A stretch of 64,000 nucleotides of DNA from contig QANZ01000187.1 in assembly GCA_003254925.1 (NCBI GenBank), positions 52,827 through 116,826 on the forward strand. The letters run 5' to 3'. The position numbers and the translations under genes are program-made. Source of the DNA: Chamaecrista fasciculata. Taxonomy: Eukaryota; Streptophyta; Magnoliopsida; Fabales; Fabaceae. The notes under the pieces are model-generated. The model made no database searches and was not told the DNA's origin. It was given only the letters and a program-made list of their open reading frames with translations. Shown piece after piece: positions 46,912 to 57,640 of the stretch. How positions within the stretch are numbered: the first letter of the stretch is position 1; each line of letters begins with the position of its first letter.

Positions 46912-47647
46912 AAAAAAAAAAAGTAGAAATTCACAAATAGTGACTGAGTTAATTTTTCGTTTTATTGAATACAATGAGATATTTATGGTCAATAACAGTT
47001 ATTTATTTTCTTATTAGCTTATAAGTATGTGAGATAATTAGTTAAATAATTTAAGGCTACTAGTAAATCTTCAAAAAGGCCAAGTCTCAAATTAGTCTCT
47101 TGGTAAATTTCAAATTAATCCTATATTTGAAGAATTTCAGGCTACTAGCTAGTACATGTTGAAAAGTTAAAGAAGATTGAAGGTTTAACATTAAAATGGT
47201 GTCAAATTTGGTGATCACATGACACCTGTAAAAAGGAGTCAGAACTCAGAAGCTTTAACTCTAATTAAATGTTGAATTATAATAATTAATAAGCAGTTAA
47301 TGATGATACCCTAGTCCAAAAAACTTTACAAAAAAATAGTAAAGGGAGAGATAGAGAGAGAAAGGGCCCAGTTTCCAGGTAGCTGCATCCACAAAAGACA
47401 ATAAGTGTAATGTATGAAATATATATTTATGAGTGGTGTACTGAAGCAGAAGCACAAGTCATACTACCATTTTCACTCTCTCTTCTACTCTCTACTCTCC
47501 CTTTATTATCAACTATGCTTCTCATTCTCTGATATATATATAATACTCACATTCACATACATCTTCCAGTGTTGTGTTGAGGCAATTCCAGTTGATAATT
47601 ATTCATTCTATTTGTATCACATAATATAATATCCTTACTTACTTACC
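46912..47647 (+). promoter_or_regulatory. upstream region of the 47648 gene
   Basis: No other gene is visible. TATATATATAATAC at about 47532 is a candidate TATA box, about 110 bp before the ATG, followed by a CT-rich leader region. Confidence 0.35.
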
Positions 47648-48448
47648 ATGGCTTCTGCTGCGTGCGTGAACAACCTGGCATTCTCACCGGAAAATTTTCT
47701 GGGAATGGGACGCCTCTCTAAATCAAACCCTAACTCTGATCATAATGTTCCCTTGGATCCGAATCCAGATTTCGAGTTCCGTCTTCAAGCACCACTCGCC
47801 GCCATGCTCCCCGCCGACCAGCTCTTCTCCGACGGCAAGCTCCTCCCGCTAATTCATCTCTCTCACTCCCCTAATTCCCCCAGCCCTCCTCGCTCTTCCC
47901 ATTCCCATAATACTCCCTTCAAACACCTTCTCCGCCTCAAGCATTTCCTTCATCGACCTTCCATTTCCAAATCTCCTCCTCCTCCTTCGAACGATTCTCA
48001 TTCTCAATCTCAATCTCGTCGCTCTGTTTCCTCCTCCGCCGCCGTCTATCCTCAATATCGCCCAAGGCTCTCCCTGGATTCCCGCAGATCCGTACCCGTG
48101 GGGAGAAACCCGATCGGAAACAGAGGGATATCGGTGGAGAGTCCTAGATTGAGCTCCTCCGGGAAGATAGTGTTCGAGAGATTAGAAAGAAGCTCCAGTA
48201 CTCCCGGTGGTGGATTCAACCAAAGAGGAATCGAACGATCCAACTCTGCAACTGCAAATCTCACTGTTCGGGTCACTCCGGTGCTCAATCTTCCAGTTTC
48301 TTCGCTCCGGACATCATCTTCCAAATCTGCCTTCGCTCAGTTCTTCTCTTCTTCTTCTTCGTCACAGAGCAAGAAGGAAACAACAAATTGCTGCAACAAA
48401 CCCTACCGACACGTCACCCACGCTAGGAACCGTTCTTATCCAATCTAA
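47648..48448 (+). CDS. Ser-rich protein, membrane-associated kinase regulator-like
   Basis: One exon, 266 residues, with codon use and GC content clearly above the flanks. The N-terminus is MASAACVNNLAFSPENFLGM. Residues 41-46 are DFEFRL and 53-68 are MLPADQLFSDGKLLPL. This pair (acidic-aromatic FEF plus ADELFSDGKLxPL) is found in plant MAKR/BKI1-like and DUF1645-like proteins, disordered regulators near receptor kinases at the plasma membrane. Residues 74-135 are rich in Ser, Pro and His, with a basic patch FKHLLRLKHFLHRP (91-104). Residues 207-217 are VRVTPVLNLPV and 226-239 KSAFAQFFSSSSSS. No enzyme domain and no membrane helix are present. The gene is real with high confidence; the family name is tentative and the function unknown. 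Confidence 0.8.
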   Translation: MASAACVNNLAFSPENFLGMGRLSKSNPNSDHNVPLDPNPDFEFRLQAPLAAMLPADQLFSDGKLLPLIHLSHSPNSPSPPRSSHSHNTPFKHLLRLKHFLHRPSISKSPPPPSNDSHSQSQSRRSVSSSAAVYPQYRPRLSLDSRRSVPVGRNPIGNRGISVESPRLSSSGKIVFERLERSSSTPGGGFNQRGIERSNSATANLTVRVTPVLNLPVSSLRTSSSKSAFAQFFSSSSSSQSKKETTNCCNKPYRHVTHARNRSYPI

Positions 48449-48743
48449 CAAACTTCAACAACTTTTTGTTGCTTGCTTCGGAATTCGGATTCATTTTCTC
48501 CTATGCAAATTTTAGATACACTGTATATATATGAGATGAGATTGGGATTTCATTTGATGTTCTCAGTGATATATGATGCTACTGTTTCACTTTTTTTCCA
48601 CCCACAAATATATGAAATCTCTGTAATTTTGCTTCTATTTCATTTTCTTCTTCTAAAGGGCAAAACCACATTTTAGTCCTTGAAATTTTATTTTGTTTTA
48701 TTTTTTTTTGTCCATTTTATCATTTGTTCTAAGCCTAGGAAAT
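48449..48743 (+). other. 3' flank of the 47648 gene
   Basis: Probable 3' UTR and intergenic sequence. No feature is visible except the target duplication CCTAGGAAAT at 48734-48743. Confidence 0.4.
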
Positions 48744-50503
48744 GAGTAAACTCCCAAATTGGTCTCTGGATTATTGGGTTGCTGACAGATTGATCCCTAA
48801 TTTATGGAAATTGACAAATAGGTCCCCGAATTTTACTAATGTTAGTCAAATTGGTCCTTTCGTTAAATTGCCTTTAGCCAACACAATGACGTGTCCGTTA
48901 ACGTGCCACGTCAGCAGTTGGAAAACTGAAAAAAAAAAAAAAAACGTCAACTGTGCGTGCCACATTAGCATTAATAATAAAAAAAATATTTCATTCAAAA
49001 TTCAAATAGGTCCCTGAGTTATATTTTTATCTCATTATTCTCAATTTCCCCTCTTTTTCATCATCTTCATTCATTTTAGTCCCAATTCCTCAAAATAAAA
49101 TTGTAAAGTGTCCCAAAACTCTTCCAAACATTCCAGTTTAGTCCTTAAAAGTATTAAAAACCCTAAACCCTAAAATCCTAAACCCCAAACCCTAAAATCC
49201 TAAAATTGTAAAGTGTCCAAAAATTCTTCTAAACATTTCAATTTAGTCCTTAAACTCTAAAACCTCAAACCCTAGAACCCCAAACCCCAAACCCAAAACT
49301 CTAAAACCCCAAACCCTAAACCCTAAAATCCCAAACCCCAAACTCCAAATCCTAAAACCCTAAAATTCTAAACCCCAAATCCTAAAACCTTAAACCCTAA
49401 ACTCTACAACCCCAAACCCCAAACCCTAAAATCCCATACCCTAAACTCTAAAACCCTAAACCCCAAACCCTAAACTCAAACCCCAAACCCTAAAATCCCA
49501 AACCTTGAACCTTAAACCCCAAACCCTAATACCTAAAACACCAAACCCCAAAACCCAAACCATAAAATCCCATACCCTAAACTCTTTGGTTTATTATCTA
49601 TTCATTTAATTAGAGGACCAATTTGTCTAACATATTGAACTATTTTGATAAATTCGGGGACTGATTTGAATATTACTGTTGCACGTCACAATTGTTGAAC
49701 TTCAATGTACAGTCACAATTCTGATTATGGTTTGGGGTTTTAGAGTTTAGGGTTTGTGTTTGGGGTTTGAGTTTTAGAGTTTGGGGTATGGGATTTTAGG
49801 ATCTAGGTTTGGGGTTTTGGGTTTTAGGGTTTGGGGTTTTAGAATTTAGGGTTTAAGGTTTTAGGATTTGGGGTTTGGGATTTTAGGGTTTGGGGTTCTA
49901 GTGTTTGAGGTTTTAGAGTTTAAGGACTAAATTGAAATGTTTAGAAGAATTTTTGGACACTTTACAATTTTAGGATTTTAGGGTTTAGGGTTTAGGTTTT
50001 AGGGTTTGGGGTTTAGGATTTTAGGGTTTAGGGTTTGGAGTTTAGGGTTTAGATTTTAGGGTTTTTAATACTTTTAAGGACTAAACTGGAATGTTTGGAA
50101 GAGTTTTGGGACACTTTACAATTTTATTTTGAGGATTTGGGACTAAAATTAACGAAGATGATGAAAAAAAGGGGAAATTGAGAATAGTGAGATAAAAATA
50201 TAACTCAGGGACCTATTTGAATTTTGAATGAAATATTTTTTTTATTTATTGCTGATGTGGCACGCACAGTTGGCATTTTTTTTTTGTTTTTTTTTTTTTT
50301 CAGTTTTCCAACTGTTGACGTTGCACTTAACGTGCCACGTCAGCAGTTAACGGACACGTCATCATGTTGGCTAACGGCAACTTAATGGAAGGACCAATTT
50401 GACTAACTTAGTAAAATTTGGGGACTTATTTATCAATTTCCATAAATCAGGGACCAATCTATCAGCGACCCAATAATTTAGGGATCAATTTGGGAGTTTA
50501 CTC
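48744..50503. mobile_element. MULE-like foldback element with 10-bp TSD
   Basis: The element is 1760 bp. It starts GAGTAAACTCCCAAATTGG and ends inverted (TTGGGAGTTTACTC). It is flanked by CCTAGGAAAT (48734-48743) and CCTGGGAAAT (50504-50513), a 10-bp duplication with one change, as expected for Mutator-like elements. The arms (about 48744-49585, 49720-50503) include a CACGTCAGCAGTT block, a module shared with the element at 42801 (CTCAAAATAAAATTGTAAAG), and long degenerate CCCTAAA arrays. No coding sequence is visible in the short centre. Confidence 0.88.
49150..49590 (+). repeat. degenerate telomere-type (CCCTAAA)n array
   Basis: About 440 bp of AAACCCTAAA, AAACCCCAAA and AAATCCCAAA variants. 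The inverted TTTAGGG-type partner lies at about 49725-49925 and 49970-50070. Confidence 0.9.
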
Positions 50504-50579
50504 CCTGGGAAATGAAGGTGGGATTATTCAAACGGATAGTAGACGCGCCAGCTCTGGAGAATTTTATTATGTGTGTGTA

Positions 50580-50840
50580 CACTACAAAAATGGTTCCCAA
50601 TTTCTACCCAAGATATAGTAGAAATTTGAGGATTTGGAGTAGAAAATCTATGATTTTCTACTAAAATTGCTACTATTTGCCTTAGTAGATATTTTGGTTG
50701 TGGCAATTTGTGTTTCTACTGAATTTGCTACTAGTAAATTCATTGCTACTGACTTTTTCTACCAACTCTCAGTAGAAAAATAACATGGCCGAATAGTAAT
50801 ATAATGCAAAATTTCTACTGCATATTTCAGTAGGAAAATT
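50580..50840 (+). mobile_element. CACTA-type terminus with subterminal repeats
   Basis: CACTACAAAAATGG begins at 50580 and is followed by many copies of TTCTACT and AGTAGAAA in both orientations, the pattern of CACTA (En/Spm) ends and their subterminal repeats. I did not find the opposite terminus, so the extent is unknown. Confidence 0.7.
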
Positions 50841-51700
50841 GAAAAAAGCAAAATTTGTTTGTCAGACTATATAAACATTTTAAAAAGGTGCAGCTTAAAT
50901 AATACTGTTGTACTGTCAAAGGTAGTAATTTTTAGTTAAAAAAAAGGTAGTAATTTTTTATTTACTAGACATTTTTTTTTACTTTATTAAATAATTAAAA
51001 TTATATATTATTGAATGTATATTTCTTTATATTTTAATAATTTAAATTTATATTTTATACTAAATTTTAAATATAAAAACATTGTTATAATAGTTTTGAA
51101 AATAAATTATAAATTATTTATTTACTTACAATATTAATTAAAAAAATTATATACGAAGAACTCCAAAATCACAAATACACATATGGATCAAAACGGGCTT
51201 AGAGGCCAAAACAACAAAGGCACAGCAAAAGAAGCAAAAGAACCACCCTCAGACTGCAACTTCCCTATCTATTCCAATCCCTAACAAATCTCCCAAAACA
51301 AGACCAGACGGCGGCTCCGAGAAGACAACATTGAAACCCAGCAACAACATTCGAAATTTACAAAAAAATTTACAAAATCAAAAATAAGCGACGCCAAGTT
51401 TGAATCAATGACTTTGAGCAATCTTTTGATGAGGCTTCAATGAGTTCGGGTTGGTCTTTCCTTGTGAAAGAGTGAGGGCTTGGTCTTTGTTGAGATTCTG
51501 AAAGGCACATAAGAAAAATGGTTAGTTGCATGATTTCAAAGTTAACCCAAAAAAATAGGAAAAGAAAAAATGACAATGAGAGGAGTTAGAGGAGAGAAGA
51601 AAGTGGAAGAAGAAATTAAGAAAAGTGAAATGAAGAAATAAGAAATGAAAAAAGATGTTGGTCACCATCTACCGCCGTCTACCGTCGTTGGGAGCCCTTC
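50841..51700. other. non-genic stretch, possible interior of the CACTA element
   Basis: AT-rich to 51150, then less AT-rich sequence. A minus-strand segment near 51410-51510 (ESQQRPSPHSFTRKDQPELI) could be an exon but has no recognised family. Confidence 0.3.
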
Positions 51701-51717
51701 GCCGGCGAGCACCGCCC

Positions 51718-51900
51718 TTGACCGAAGGCGGTACGAGCACCTTGATCGAACGTGACGCCGTTCTCCTTCAAGCACATGTGGTCGAACTCGTCGTCATTGA
51801 GCTTTCCGACGACAGCGACTTGGCCTCCTAGCCGGGAGCCTCATCCAAGAGATGCGAGAGACGATGGGGGCAAAATGGATAAGCATCTCGCCACAAGACG
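51718..51900 (-). pseudogene. fructokinase (pfkB) gene fragment
   Basis: On the minus strand one frame reads CGEMLIHFAPIVSRIS, matching the fructokinase N-terminus (GEMLIDFVPTVSG.S). After a frame break at EAPG, a second frame reads [20 protein letters not shown] followed by [15 protein letters not shown], matching GG.SAFIGKVGDDEFG.ML...V...G..FD..ARTA. The middle PGGAPANVA sugar-binding stretch is lost between them and the C-terminal catalytic GAGD motif is not present. Fructokinase phosphorylates fructose in the cytosol or plastid; this copy cannot. GC content is well above the flanks, a sign of a transferred piece. It may lie inside the CACTA-like element starting at 50580. Confidence 0.7.
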
Positions 51901-51949
51901 GAGAAGCAAAGAGAAGGAGAAAGCGAAGAGTCTTTTGTCTCTTTCAATT

Positions 51950-53710
51950 TTTGAAACTCAATGCCAATGACGTGTCATATTCTTGTACGTTGGATGATAT
52001 GGAGAGTCAAGATCTTTTAAATTTTACAAGAATTACAGGCTGGTAATTTTGGGGATCCTTGGGAGGGTCATGATGATCATGGCAGTGAGCATTAATGTTA
52101 GCAGGCATCAACTTCAAGATTAGGAATACATAAAAGTAAAATCATATATTTCAATATTATAAAATACAAATAAAGATATAACTATAAAAGTAAAATTTTG
52201 AGTAAGTTAAAAAATTAATAATTGAATTATAAATATTTTTATAAATAAAATAATATATATATATAATTTCATTTGAATATTTTAGATTTTGTTGTTTTTT
52301 TAACTAAATCAATTTTTTTAAAAAAAAATTAATGTACTCCTTTCTCTAGTGAATAAAAAANAAATTAATGTACTCCTTTCTCTAGTGAATAAAAAAAAAT
52401 TATCACATTTTCATAATTACATTTTAAAAATCCAAATGAAATAAATATGAAAGTTTGAAAATCAAAATAGAGAAAAACAAATTAGTTTTAAATTGAAATA
52501 AAATTTTTCACATAAATTGAGGACTAAAACTGAAATAAAAAATAGTTTTTATAACCAAAATGAAACTCACTCCATAGTTTGAAGAGTTTAAATTATATTT
52601 TAACCTTAATGGAAATCGACGGCTAAAATGCAAGATAAATCAACTAATTAAGATTCAATAGAAACCGACGACTTAGATACATTAAAAATTGATGGATAAG
52701 ATTGTGTCACGTCAGAACTTTTCATTAAAATTGATGGAACAAAATTTCAGGTACTCTATTTTCTTAACGACAAGAAGATTAGATACCCAAAATGAAACTC
52801 AAAAAATCACACAGCAGTATGTGAGAATTGACTGTACTACATATAATTTTTCTATAATTTACGTAAAATTTTAATATGTTTAATTTAGAAAGGGTTAATT
52901 TTTAAATTAAACTTAAATTTTTTTTTGCCAAAAATCTTTGAATCATTAAACTTATGTAAAATATTAAAATTATTTACGAATTCAAATTTTTCAGCTTTAG
53001 TGTTGATAATATATGAATTTTGATATTAAATTTTTATATAACATAATATGTGTATATTTCTTATAAGTTAAAATAATTTGGGGTTATTTCATAAAATAAA
53101 TAATAATTTGGGGTTATTAAAAAACTTTTATATTTACTAAAAGTAATAAGTTTTTAAATAGTTTTAAGCAATTATGCTTTCTAAAATACACTGGTATATT
53201 ATGCGAATTATAGTTAAATGTAGTATAAATTTTATTAATATTTAAGATTTTCAAATAATAATATAATTATTAGTATACTATTAATACATTAAATTTTTTA
53301 TCATAGAAAATTAAATATAATATTAAAAGATAAAAATATAATAATATAATCTAAGTAATGTTATGAAAAANAATAAGAAATAATTTTGAGAAAATAGATG
53401 AAAATAATTTGATGCAATTTATTTATAGATAGAATTAAAAACAAATCAAATGGCTGAAAAATCCAACTTCTTTATACAAGAAGGCTTTACTCAAAATAGT
53501 ACATGCATGAATGTAAAGGATGTATCATGGTAAACACTAAACACAGATGATCAAATAATTTGTATTTTGTAGGAATTTCTTTTTGACTCCTTATCATTGT
53601 AAATAGAACCTAAAACAAGGCTTTAGGAAGGTGATACATATTTTGGCTTTTACACAACTAACAAACAAGAATAATATGTAGCATTGGTCCTATCTACCCT
53701 ATGCTGCTTG
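51950..53710. other. very AT-rich non-genic stretch
   Basis: No gene is visible. Single N positions are at 52361 and 53371. Around 52361 a segment of about 32 bp (AATGTACTCCTTTCTCTAGT) is present on both sides of the N. Confidence 0.5.
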
Positions 53711-53729
53711 AAGGCCTCTTAAGCTTTTA

Positions 53730-53880
53730 TGTAGGGGTGTTCGTCGGGTGGTTTGGGCGGTTTGAAAGGATTTTTCAAACTAAACCAATGATTAAATTTC
53801 ATTCATCAAATCAAACCAAACCAAACCAATAAAAAGCAGTTTGGGCGGTTCGGTTTAAGCGATTTGAAGGTAATTTATTG
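53730..53880. repeat. hAT-like terminal sequence
   Basis: TAGGGGTGTTCGTCGGGTGG followed by repeated TTTGGGCGGTT and AAACCAAACC words is typical of one end of a plant hAT element. The opposite end was not found. Confidence 0.35.
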
Positions 53881-54738
53881 TTAATTTTGTCACTAATATA
53901 GTAATAAAAAAAAATATACAGTTATTTTCATAACTTACTAAAACACTAATAAGAAAATAAATATTATCCCTATATATAGTATAGAAGATTTTTTATAAAT
54001 AATTAGATAAAAGAATCTTTAAGAGTCTTATGTACCCATTAAGATTTTTTATAAATATTATCCATAAGAGTCTTATGTACCCAATAAGATTCATGAAAGA
54101 ATCTTTTGTGTTGGCCAATATATATCTATGATTCATTCTTATTCTCGAATATTTAATAATGTCAGGCCAAAGAAATATTTAATAAAAAGATAGCATCTTT
54201 CCTATACTATAGATACTTCTCCTAGAAGTTTCCTAGCCAAGGGATCTTATACAATAAAATCACAATTATTTGAGATTTAATGAAACATTAAAATCTTGCT
54301 TTACAGTTCTCTGTATTTAAATAATTTATGGCCATTTGATTTTATATCTTTTGTTCCTTTATTAACACGTGCCATTCCATTAAAAACACGATGAGTTTTA
54401 TTAGAATCTAAACGTCGCTTTTTCAACAAGAAATTTTTGATCTATAAGGGGGAAGACAACTCTAGAGAACTGCACGGAGCGAGAAACTCTAAGGTTATGT
54501 TTGGGAGTTTTAGTGAAGATAAAGAGGGGAGGCATTAATGGACATTAATAGAGTGGAGAGGAGAGAATATTAATGGATTGAGTAAATATGTTGTTTGAGA
54601 GTTTTTAATGAGGAAAGAAATGAACACATTGATAATTTTGTTTGGAAGTTATTAGTAATGAAATGGAATGAAATGAATTATTATTATTATTTTTAATATT
54701 ACCCTTTTATAAAATTCACTATTACTTATGAGTTATGA

Positions 54739-55047
54739 CTAATAATATTTTGGTCCTAACATCGATATAAACTTAAAATTTTTTGAATTCTTCAAATCGA
54801 ATTCTTCATTAATGCCTCCTTCCATGAAAAGCTTCATGGGGTCTTTCTTTGAAAGTTCATTAATGTCTCCTTCCATTCCTCTTTCACAACCCAGTACCCA
54901 TCTTCTTCCTCCACCCTCGGCTCCAATCTCGACGCCGCCGCCGCCGAAGCCACCGCAGCCTCGCCGGATGTCGGAACTTGCGCCCCGCCGGAGTAGTTGC
55001 AGAGACCCTCGTCGGAGATGACTTGAGGCGAGAAGAAAGAGTGGCAA
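54739..55047 (-). other. GC-rich open frame, doubtful
   Basis: A 102-codon frame (MPLFLLASSHLRRGSLQLLR, then a Gly-rich RRGCGGFGGGGVEIGAEGGG stretch) overlaps a GC-rich patch (54890-55030). The opposite strand gives a Pro-rich frame. No domain is recognised; it is perhaps a captured gene edge. Confidence 0.2.
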
Positions 55048-55384
55048 GCGGGGAGAGAAAGCGAACAGAGAGAGGTCTTTTTGTTTAAATTTAATTACAA
55101 TCTCAATTTATTTTTTGTTCTTACGTTTTGATCATATTATAAAAATAAAATGACCTTAATGTAAAAAACTAAAACTTTTGAGGGAAGAAAGTTTATTTTT
55201 TCTTTTTTTTTAACGGAAAAATGGATGGAAAACGTTTGAGGGTCCAACTGCGTCAAATTTTGGAAAACTGAGGGACCAATATGAAACAAAAAATAACTGA
55301 GGGACCAATTTGGAACATTGAGCATAACTGAGGGACCAAAATAGGACTTTGACCTTATTTTTTTTGTCTTTTGCCCTTCATTGT

Positions 55385-55905
55385 TGCTTTTATATACTTT
55401 TTTGGTCCTCATGTTTGCTCAAAGTTTTGTTTTGGTCCCTCAAGTTTTTTTTGTTCCATTTTGGTCCCTCATGTTTGCTCAAAATTCTGCTTTGGTTCCT
55501 CAAGTTTCCGAAAAATTTCACCATTAGTCCCTGACTCTTTTACATCTACTTTTTTCATTTTAAAAAGGAAAAAAAAAAAAACTAAATTTCATCTCCCTAC
55601 AATTTTGCTCTTTTGCATTAAGGTCCTTTCTTATTTTAAAATTGCAAAATTGTTGGGAGATGAAAATTAGTTTTTTTTTTTTTTCCTTTTTATTAACTGA
55701 AAAAGTAGATAGAAAAGAGTCAAGGACTAACGGTGGAACTTTTTAAAAACTTGAAGGACCAAAACAGAACGAAAAAACTTGTGGGACAAAAATGAAACTT
55801 AGAGCAAACATGGGGGACCAAAAAGGAATGAGAAAATCTTGAAGGACTAAAACGGAACTTTGAGCAAACATGAGGGACCAAAATAAGACTTTGGCCTACT
55901 TTTTT
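55385..55905. repeat. foldback element
   Basis: The left arm (TTTTTTGGTCCTCATGTTTG, CTCAAGTTTTTTTTGTTCC) and right arm (GAGCAAACATGAGGGACCAA, TTCTTGAAGGACTAA types) are inverted copies with tandem subunits of about 55 bp (GTTTGCTCAAAGTT...GGTCCCTCAAG). A related half-element precedes it at 55230-55350. Confidence 0.7.
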
Positions 55906-57059
55906 CTGGTGGAAAATGTTACTTTTATATACTCAAACTGACATTTGGAAGTTTAAAATATGGAATGAAATGTTACAGACTTACAGATGATGATTTGAAA
56001 TCTTTACCTTCTAATTGCAATTAAGTAATGTGACAGATGAAACTTAATTTTAAAGCTTTGGATATACATTATTATATTACAAGTTTATTGATTAGTGAGC
56101 TTCACTCTCAAAGTGCATTTCCTATATTTTACTTCTGAATACAACCGAAATCAAGTGCAAAAAAAAAAGTAGGAAACATAGTGACATTATCTGATTTGAT
56201 TAATTCAATTAGGCACATGGTTCATATGTATCTATGCACTAGACATTTAAGGATGGCATTATTACTAAAACTAAACTTGAGAATGAGTACTAAAAGGGGT
56301 TGGATTGAGTTATACCAACTAGGGACAATAAATAAATTAATATCATAAAAAATTCATATTCCAATTTTCTTTTCAATAGCTTCTTTTATAAAGAAAGAAT
56401 TGTTGAGTGATGCTTACATGGAAATAAGAGACACACAACCACTCAATGAAAATGAGTTGTATAGTTCTTACAGATGATGTTAATATTATCATTTACAAAT
56501 ATCAGACAAGTTATGCCAAACAAACATGTGTATATAATTGTAAAGTTCACTGTATTATCGATCATCACAAATAACAATAGTACTTCAAAATTATAGAACT
56601 ATTATAGAACTCCAGCCCCTGCTTAATCAAATCCAATGAGAGACCTATGTGTGAAGCATATAGTCCTCTAAAGGAATGAGTTATGTGAGCTTCCAACATA
56701 CTGTACACATCAATCCAAGCACCATTGTCCTGAAAGTATGTTGTGTTTCTTTGTGGCAATTATTACATACGTGGGTAAGGATCTTGTCAAACTTAATCCT
56801 AGCAAATTCTTATTGAGAGAAAAGAAAAAAAAATTGTGATGATGAGAAGAGAAAACTAATGCCTTGATAACCAGCAATTTCAAAATTAGATCAATGGAAA
56901 GAAAACAATGGCAAGATAACACATTAACATAAGGAGTTAAAAACAACAGCTAAATTATCAATAATAACCTTTTTTTTTATAGATAAGAGATTGTACTGAA
57001 AAAATAAAATATGAACAAAACATCTAGCTAGACCATGTCATCATTTATTTTCACTGTGC
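55906..57059. other. non-genic stretch, relic F-box flanking sequence
   Basis: The segments at 55920-56100 and 56500-56540 (GACAAGTTATGCCAAACAAA) resemble the downstream flank of the F-box locus at 58060-58640 and 62090-62160. No coding frame is recognised. Confidence 0.35.
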
Positions 57060-57500
57060 CTACTTCACAAGCTGAAATGGAAGTTCCATCAGGTAAGTAT
57101 TCAAGAATTGGAGGATCAATCTTTTTCAGATTAATCATAGAATTGGAGGATCAATCTTTTTCAGATTAATCATCAAACTCTTGTCTGAACACGTGTTTAG
57201 ATGCCCCAGTATCAAGAATCCAAATACCCTGTCCAGAAAGTTTCTTACTAAAAAGAACTACCACCAAAATCTTGCACAAATCTTGCACAGACCTCCAAAA
57301 TAAAATCTTACCATAATTTTTCTTTAATTCTGCATATACGAATCAGAGCAACCATTCAATTCAAAAGAAGTCTCTTTCAGATGTCCTATGGCACAACAAT
57401 GACCACATGCCAACTTCTTGGTGTCTTTCTTCTTGAAATTCTTGGAATCTCCATCAGTCTCGGAAGCCTCAGCCGACATAGCTCCAGCTTCTTGAACTCC
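57060..57500 (-). pseudogene. Copia gag/protease relic
   Basis: The minus strand reads KKLACGHCCAIGHLKETSFE followed by LNGCSD, a Copia gag zinc knuckle (CxxC...GHxxxxC, last Cys changed to Ser). Further along it reads WILDTGASKHV, the retropepsin active site DTGAS. Stops and a 35-bp tandem duplication (AGAATTGGAGGATCAATCTT, 57105-57175) break it. It is not part of the 7257 element. Confidence 0.75.
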
Positions 57501-57640
57501 AGAACTAACTTAACTTAACTAACTAATCGAAAACTCCAGCACTAACTTAACTTAACTAACTAATCGAAAACTTTACACTCCTAACTAACTATATGCTTTA
57601 CAATAAACTCTATAAAGTATACAAGGTAACTGCATAACTC
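57500..57640. repeat. 36-bp tandem duplication beside the Copia relic
   Basis: CCAGAACTAACTTAACTTAA plus CTAACTAATCGAAAACT is repeated directly with one change. TTTACAATAAACTCTATAAA follows, similar in inverse to LTR-like sequence at 39110-39230. Confidence 0.6.

Noticed and set aside
43199..50070. True chromosome end or telomere fusion site
   Set aside because: The CCCTAAA arrays are degenerate, lie inside inverted arms of elements with target duplications, and occur in both orientations symmetrically.
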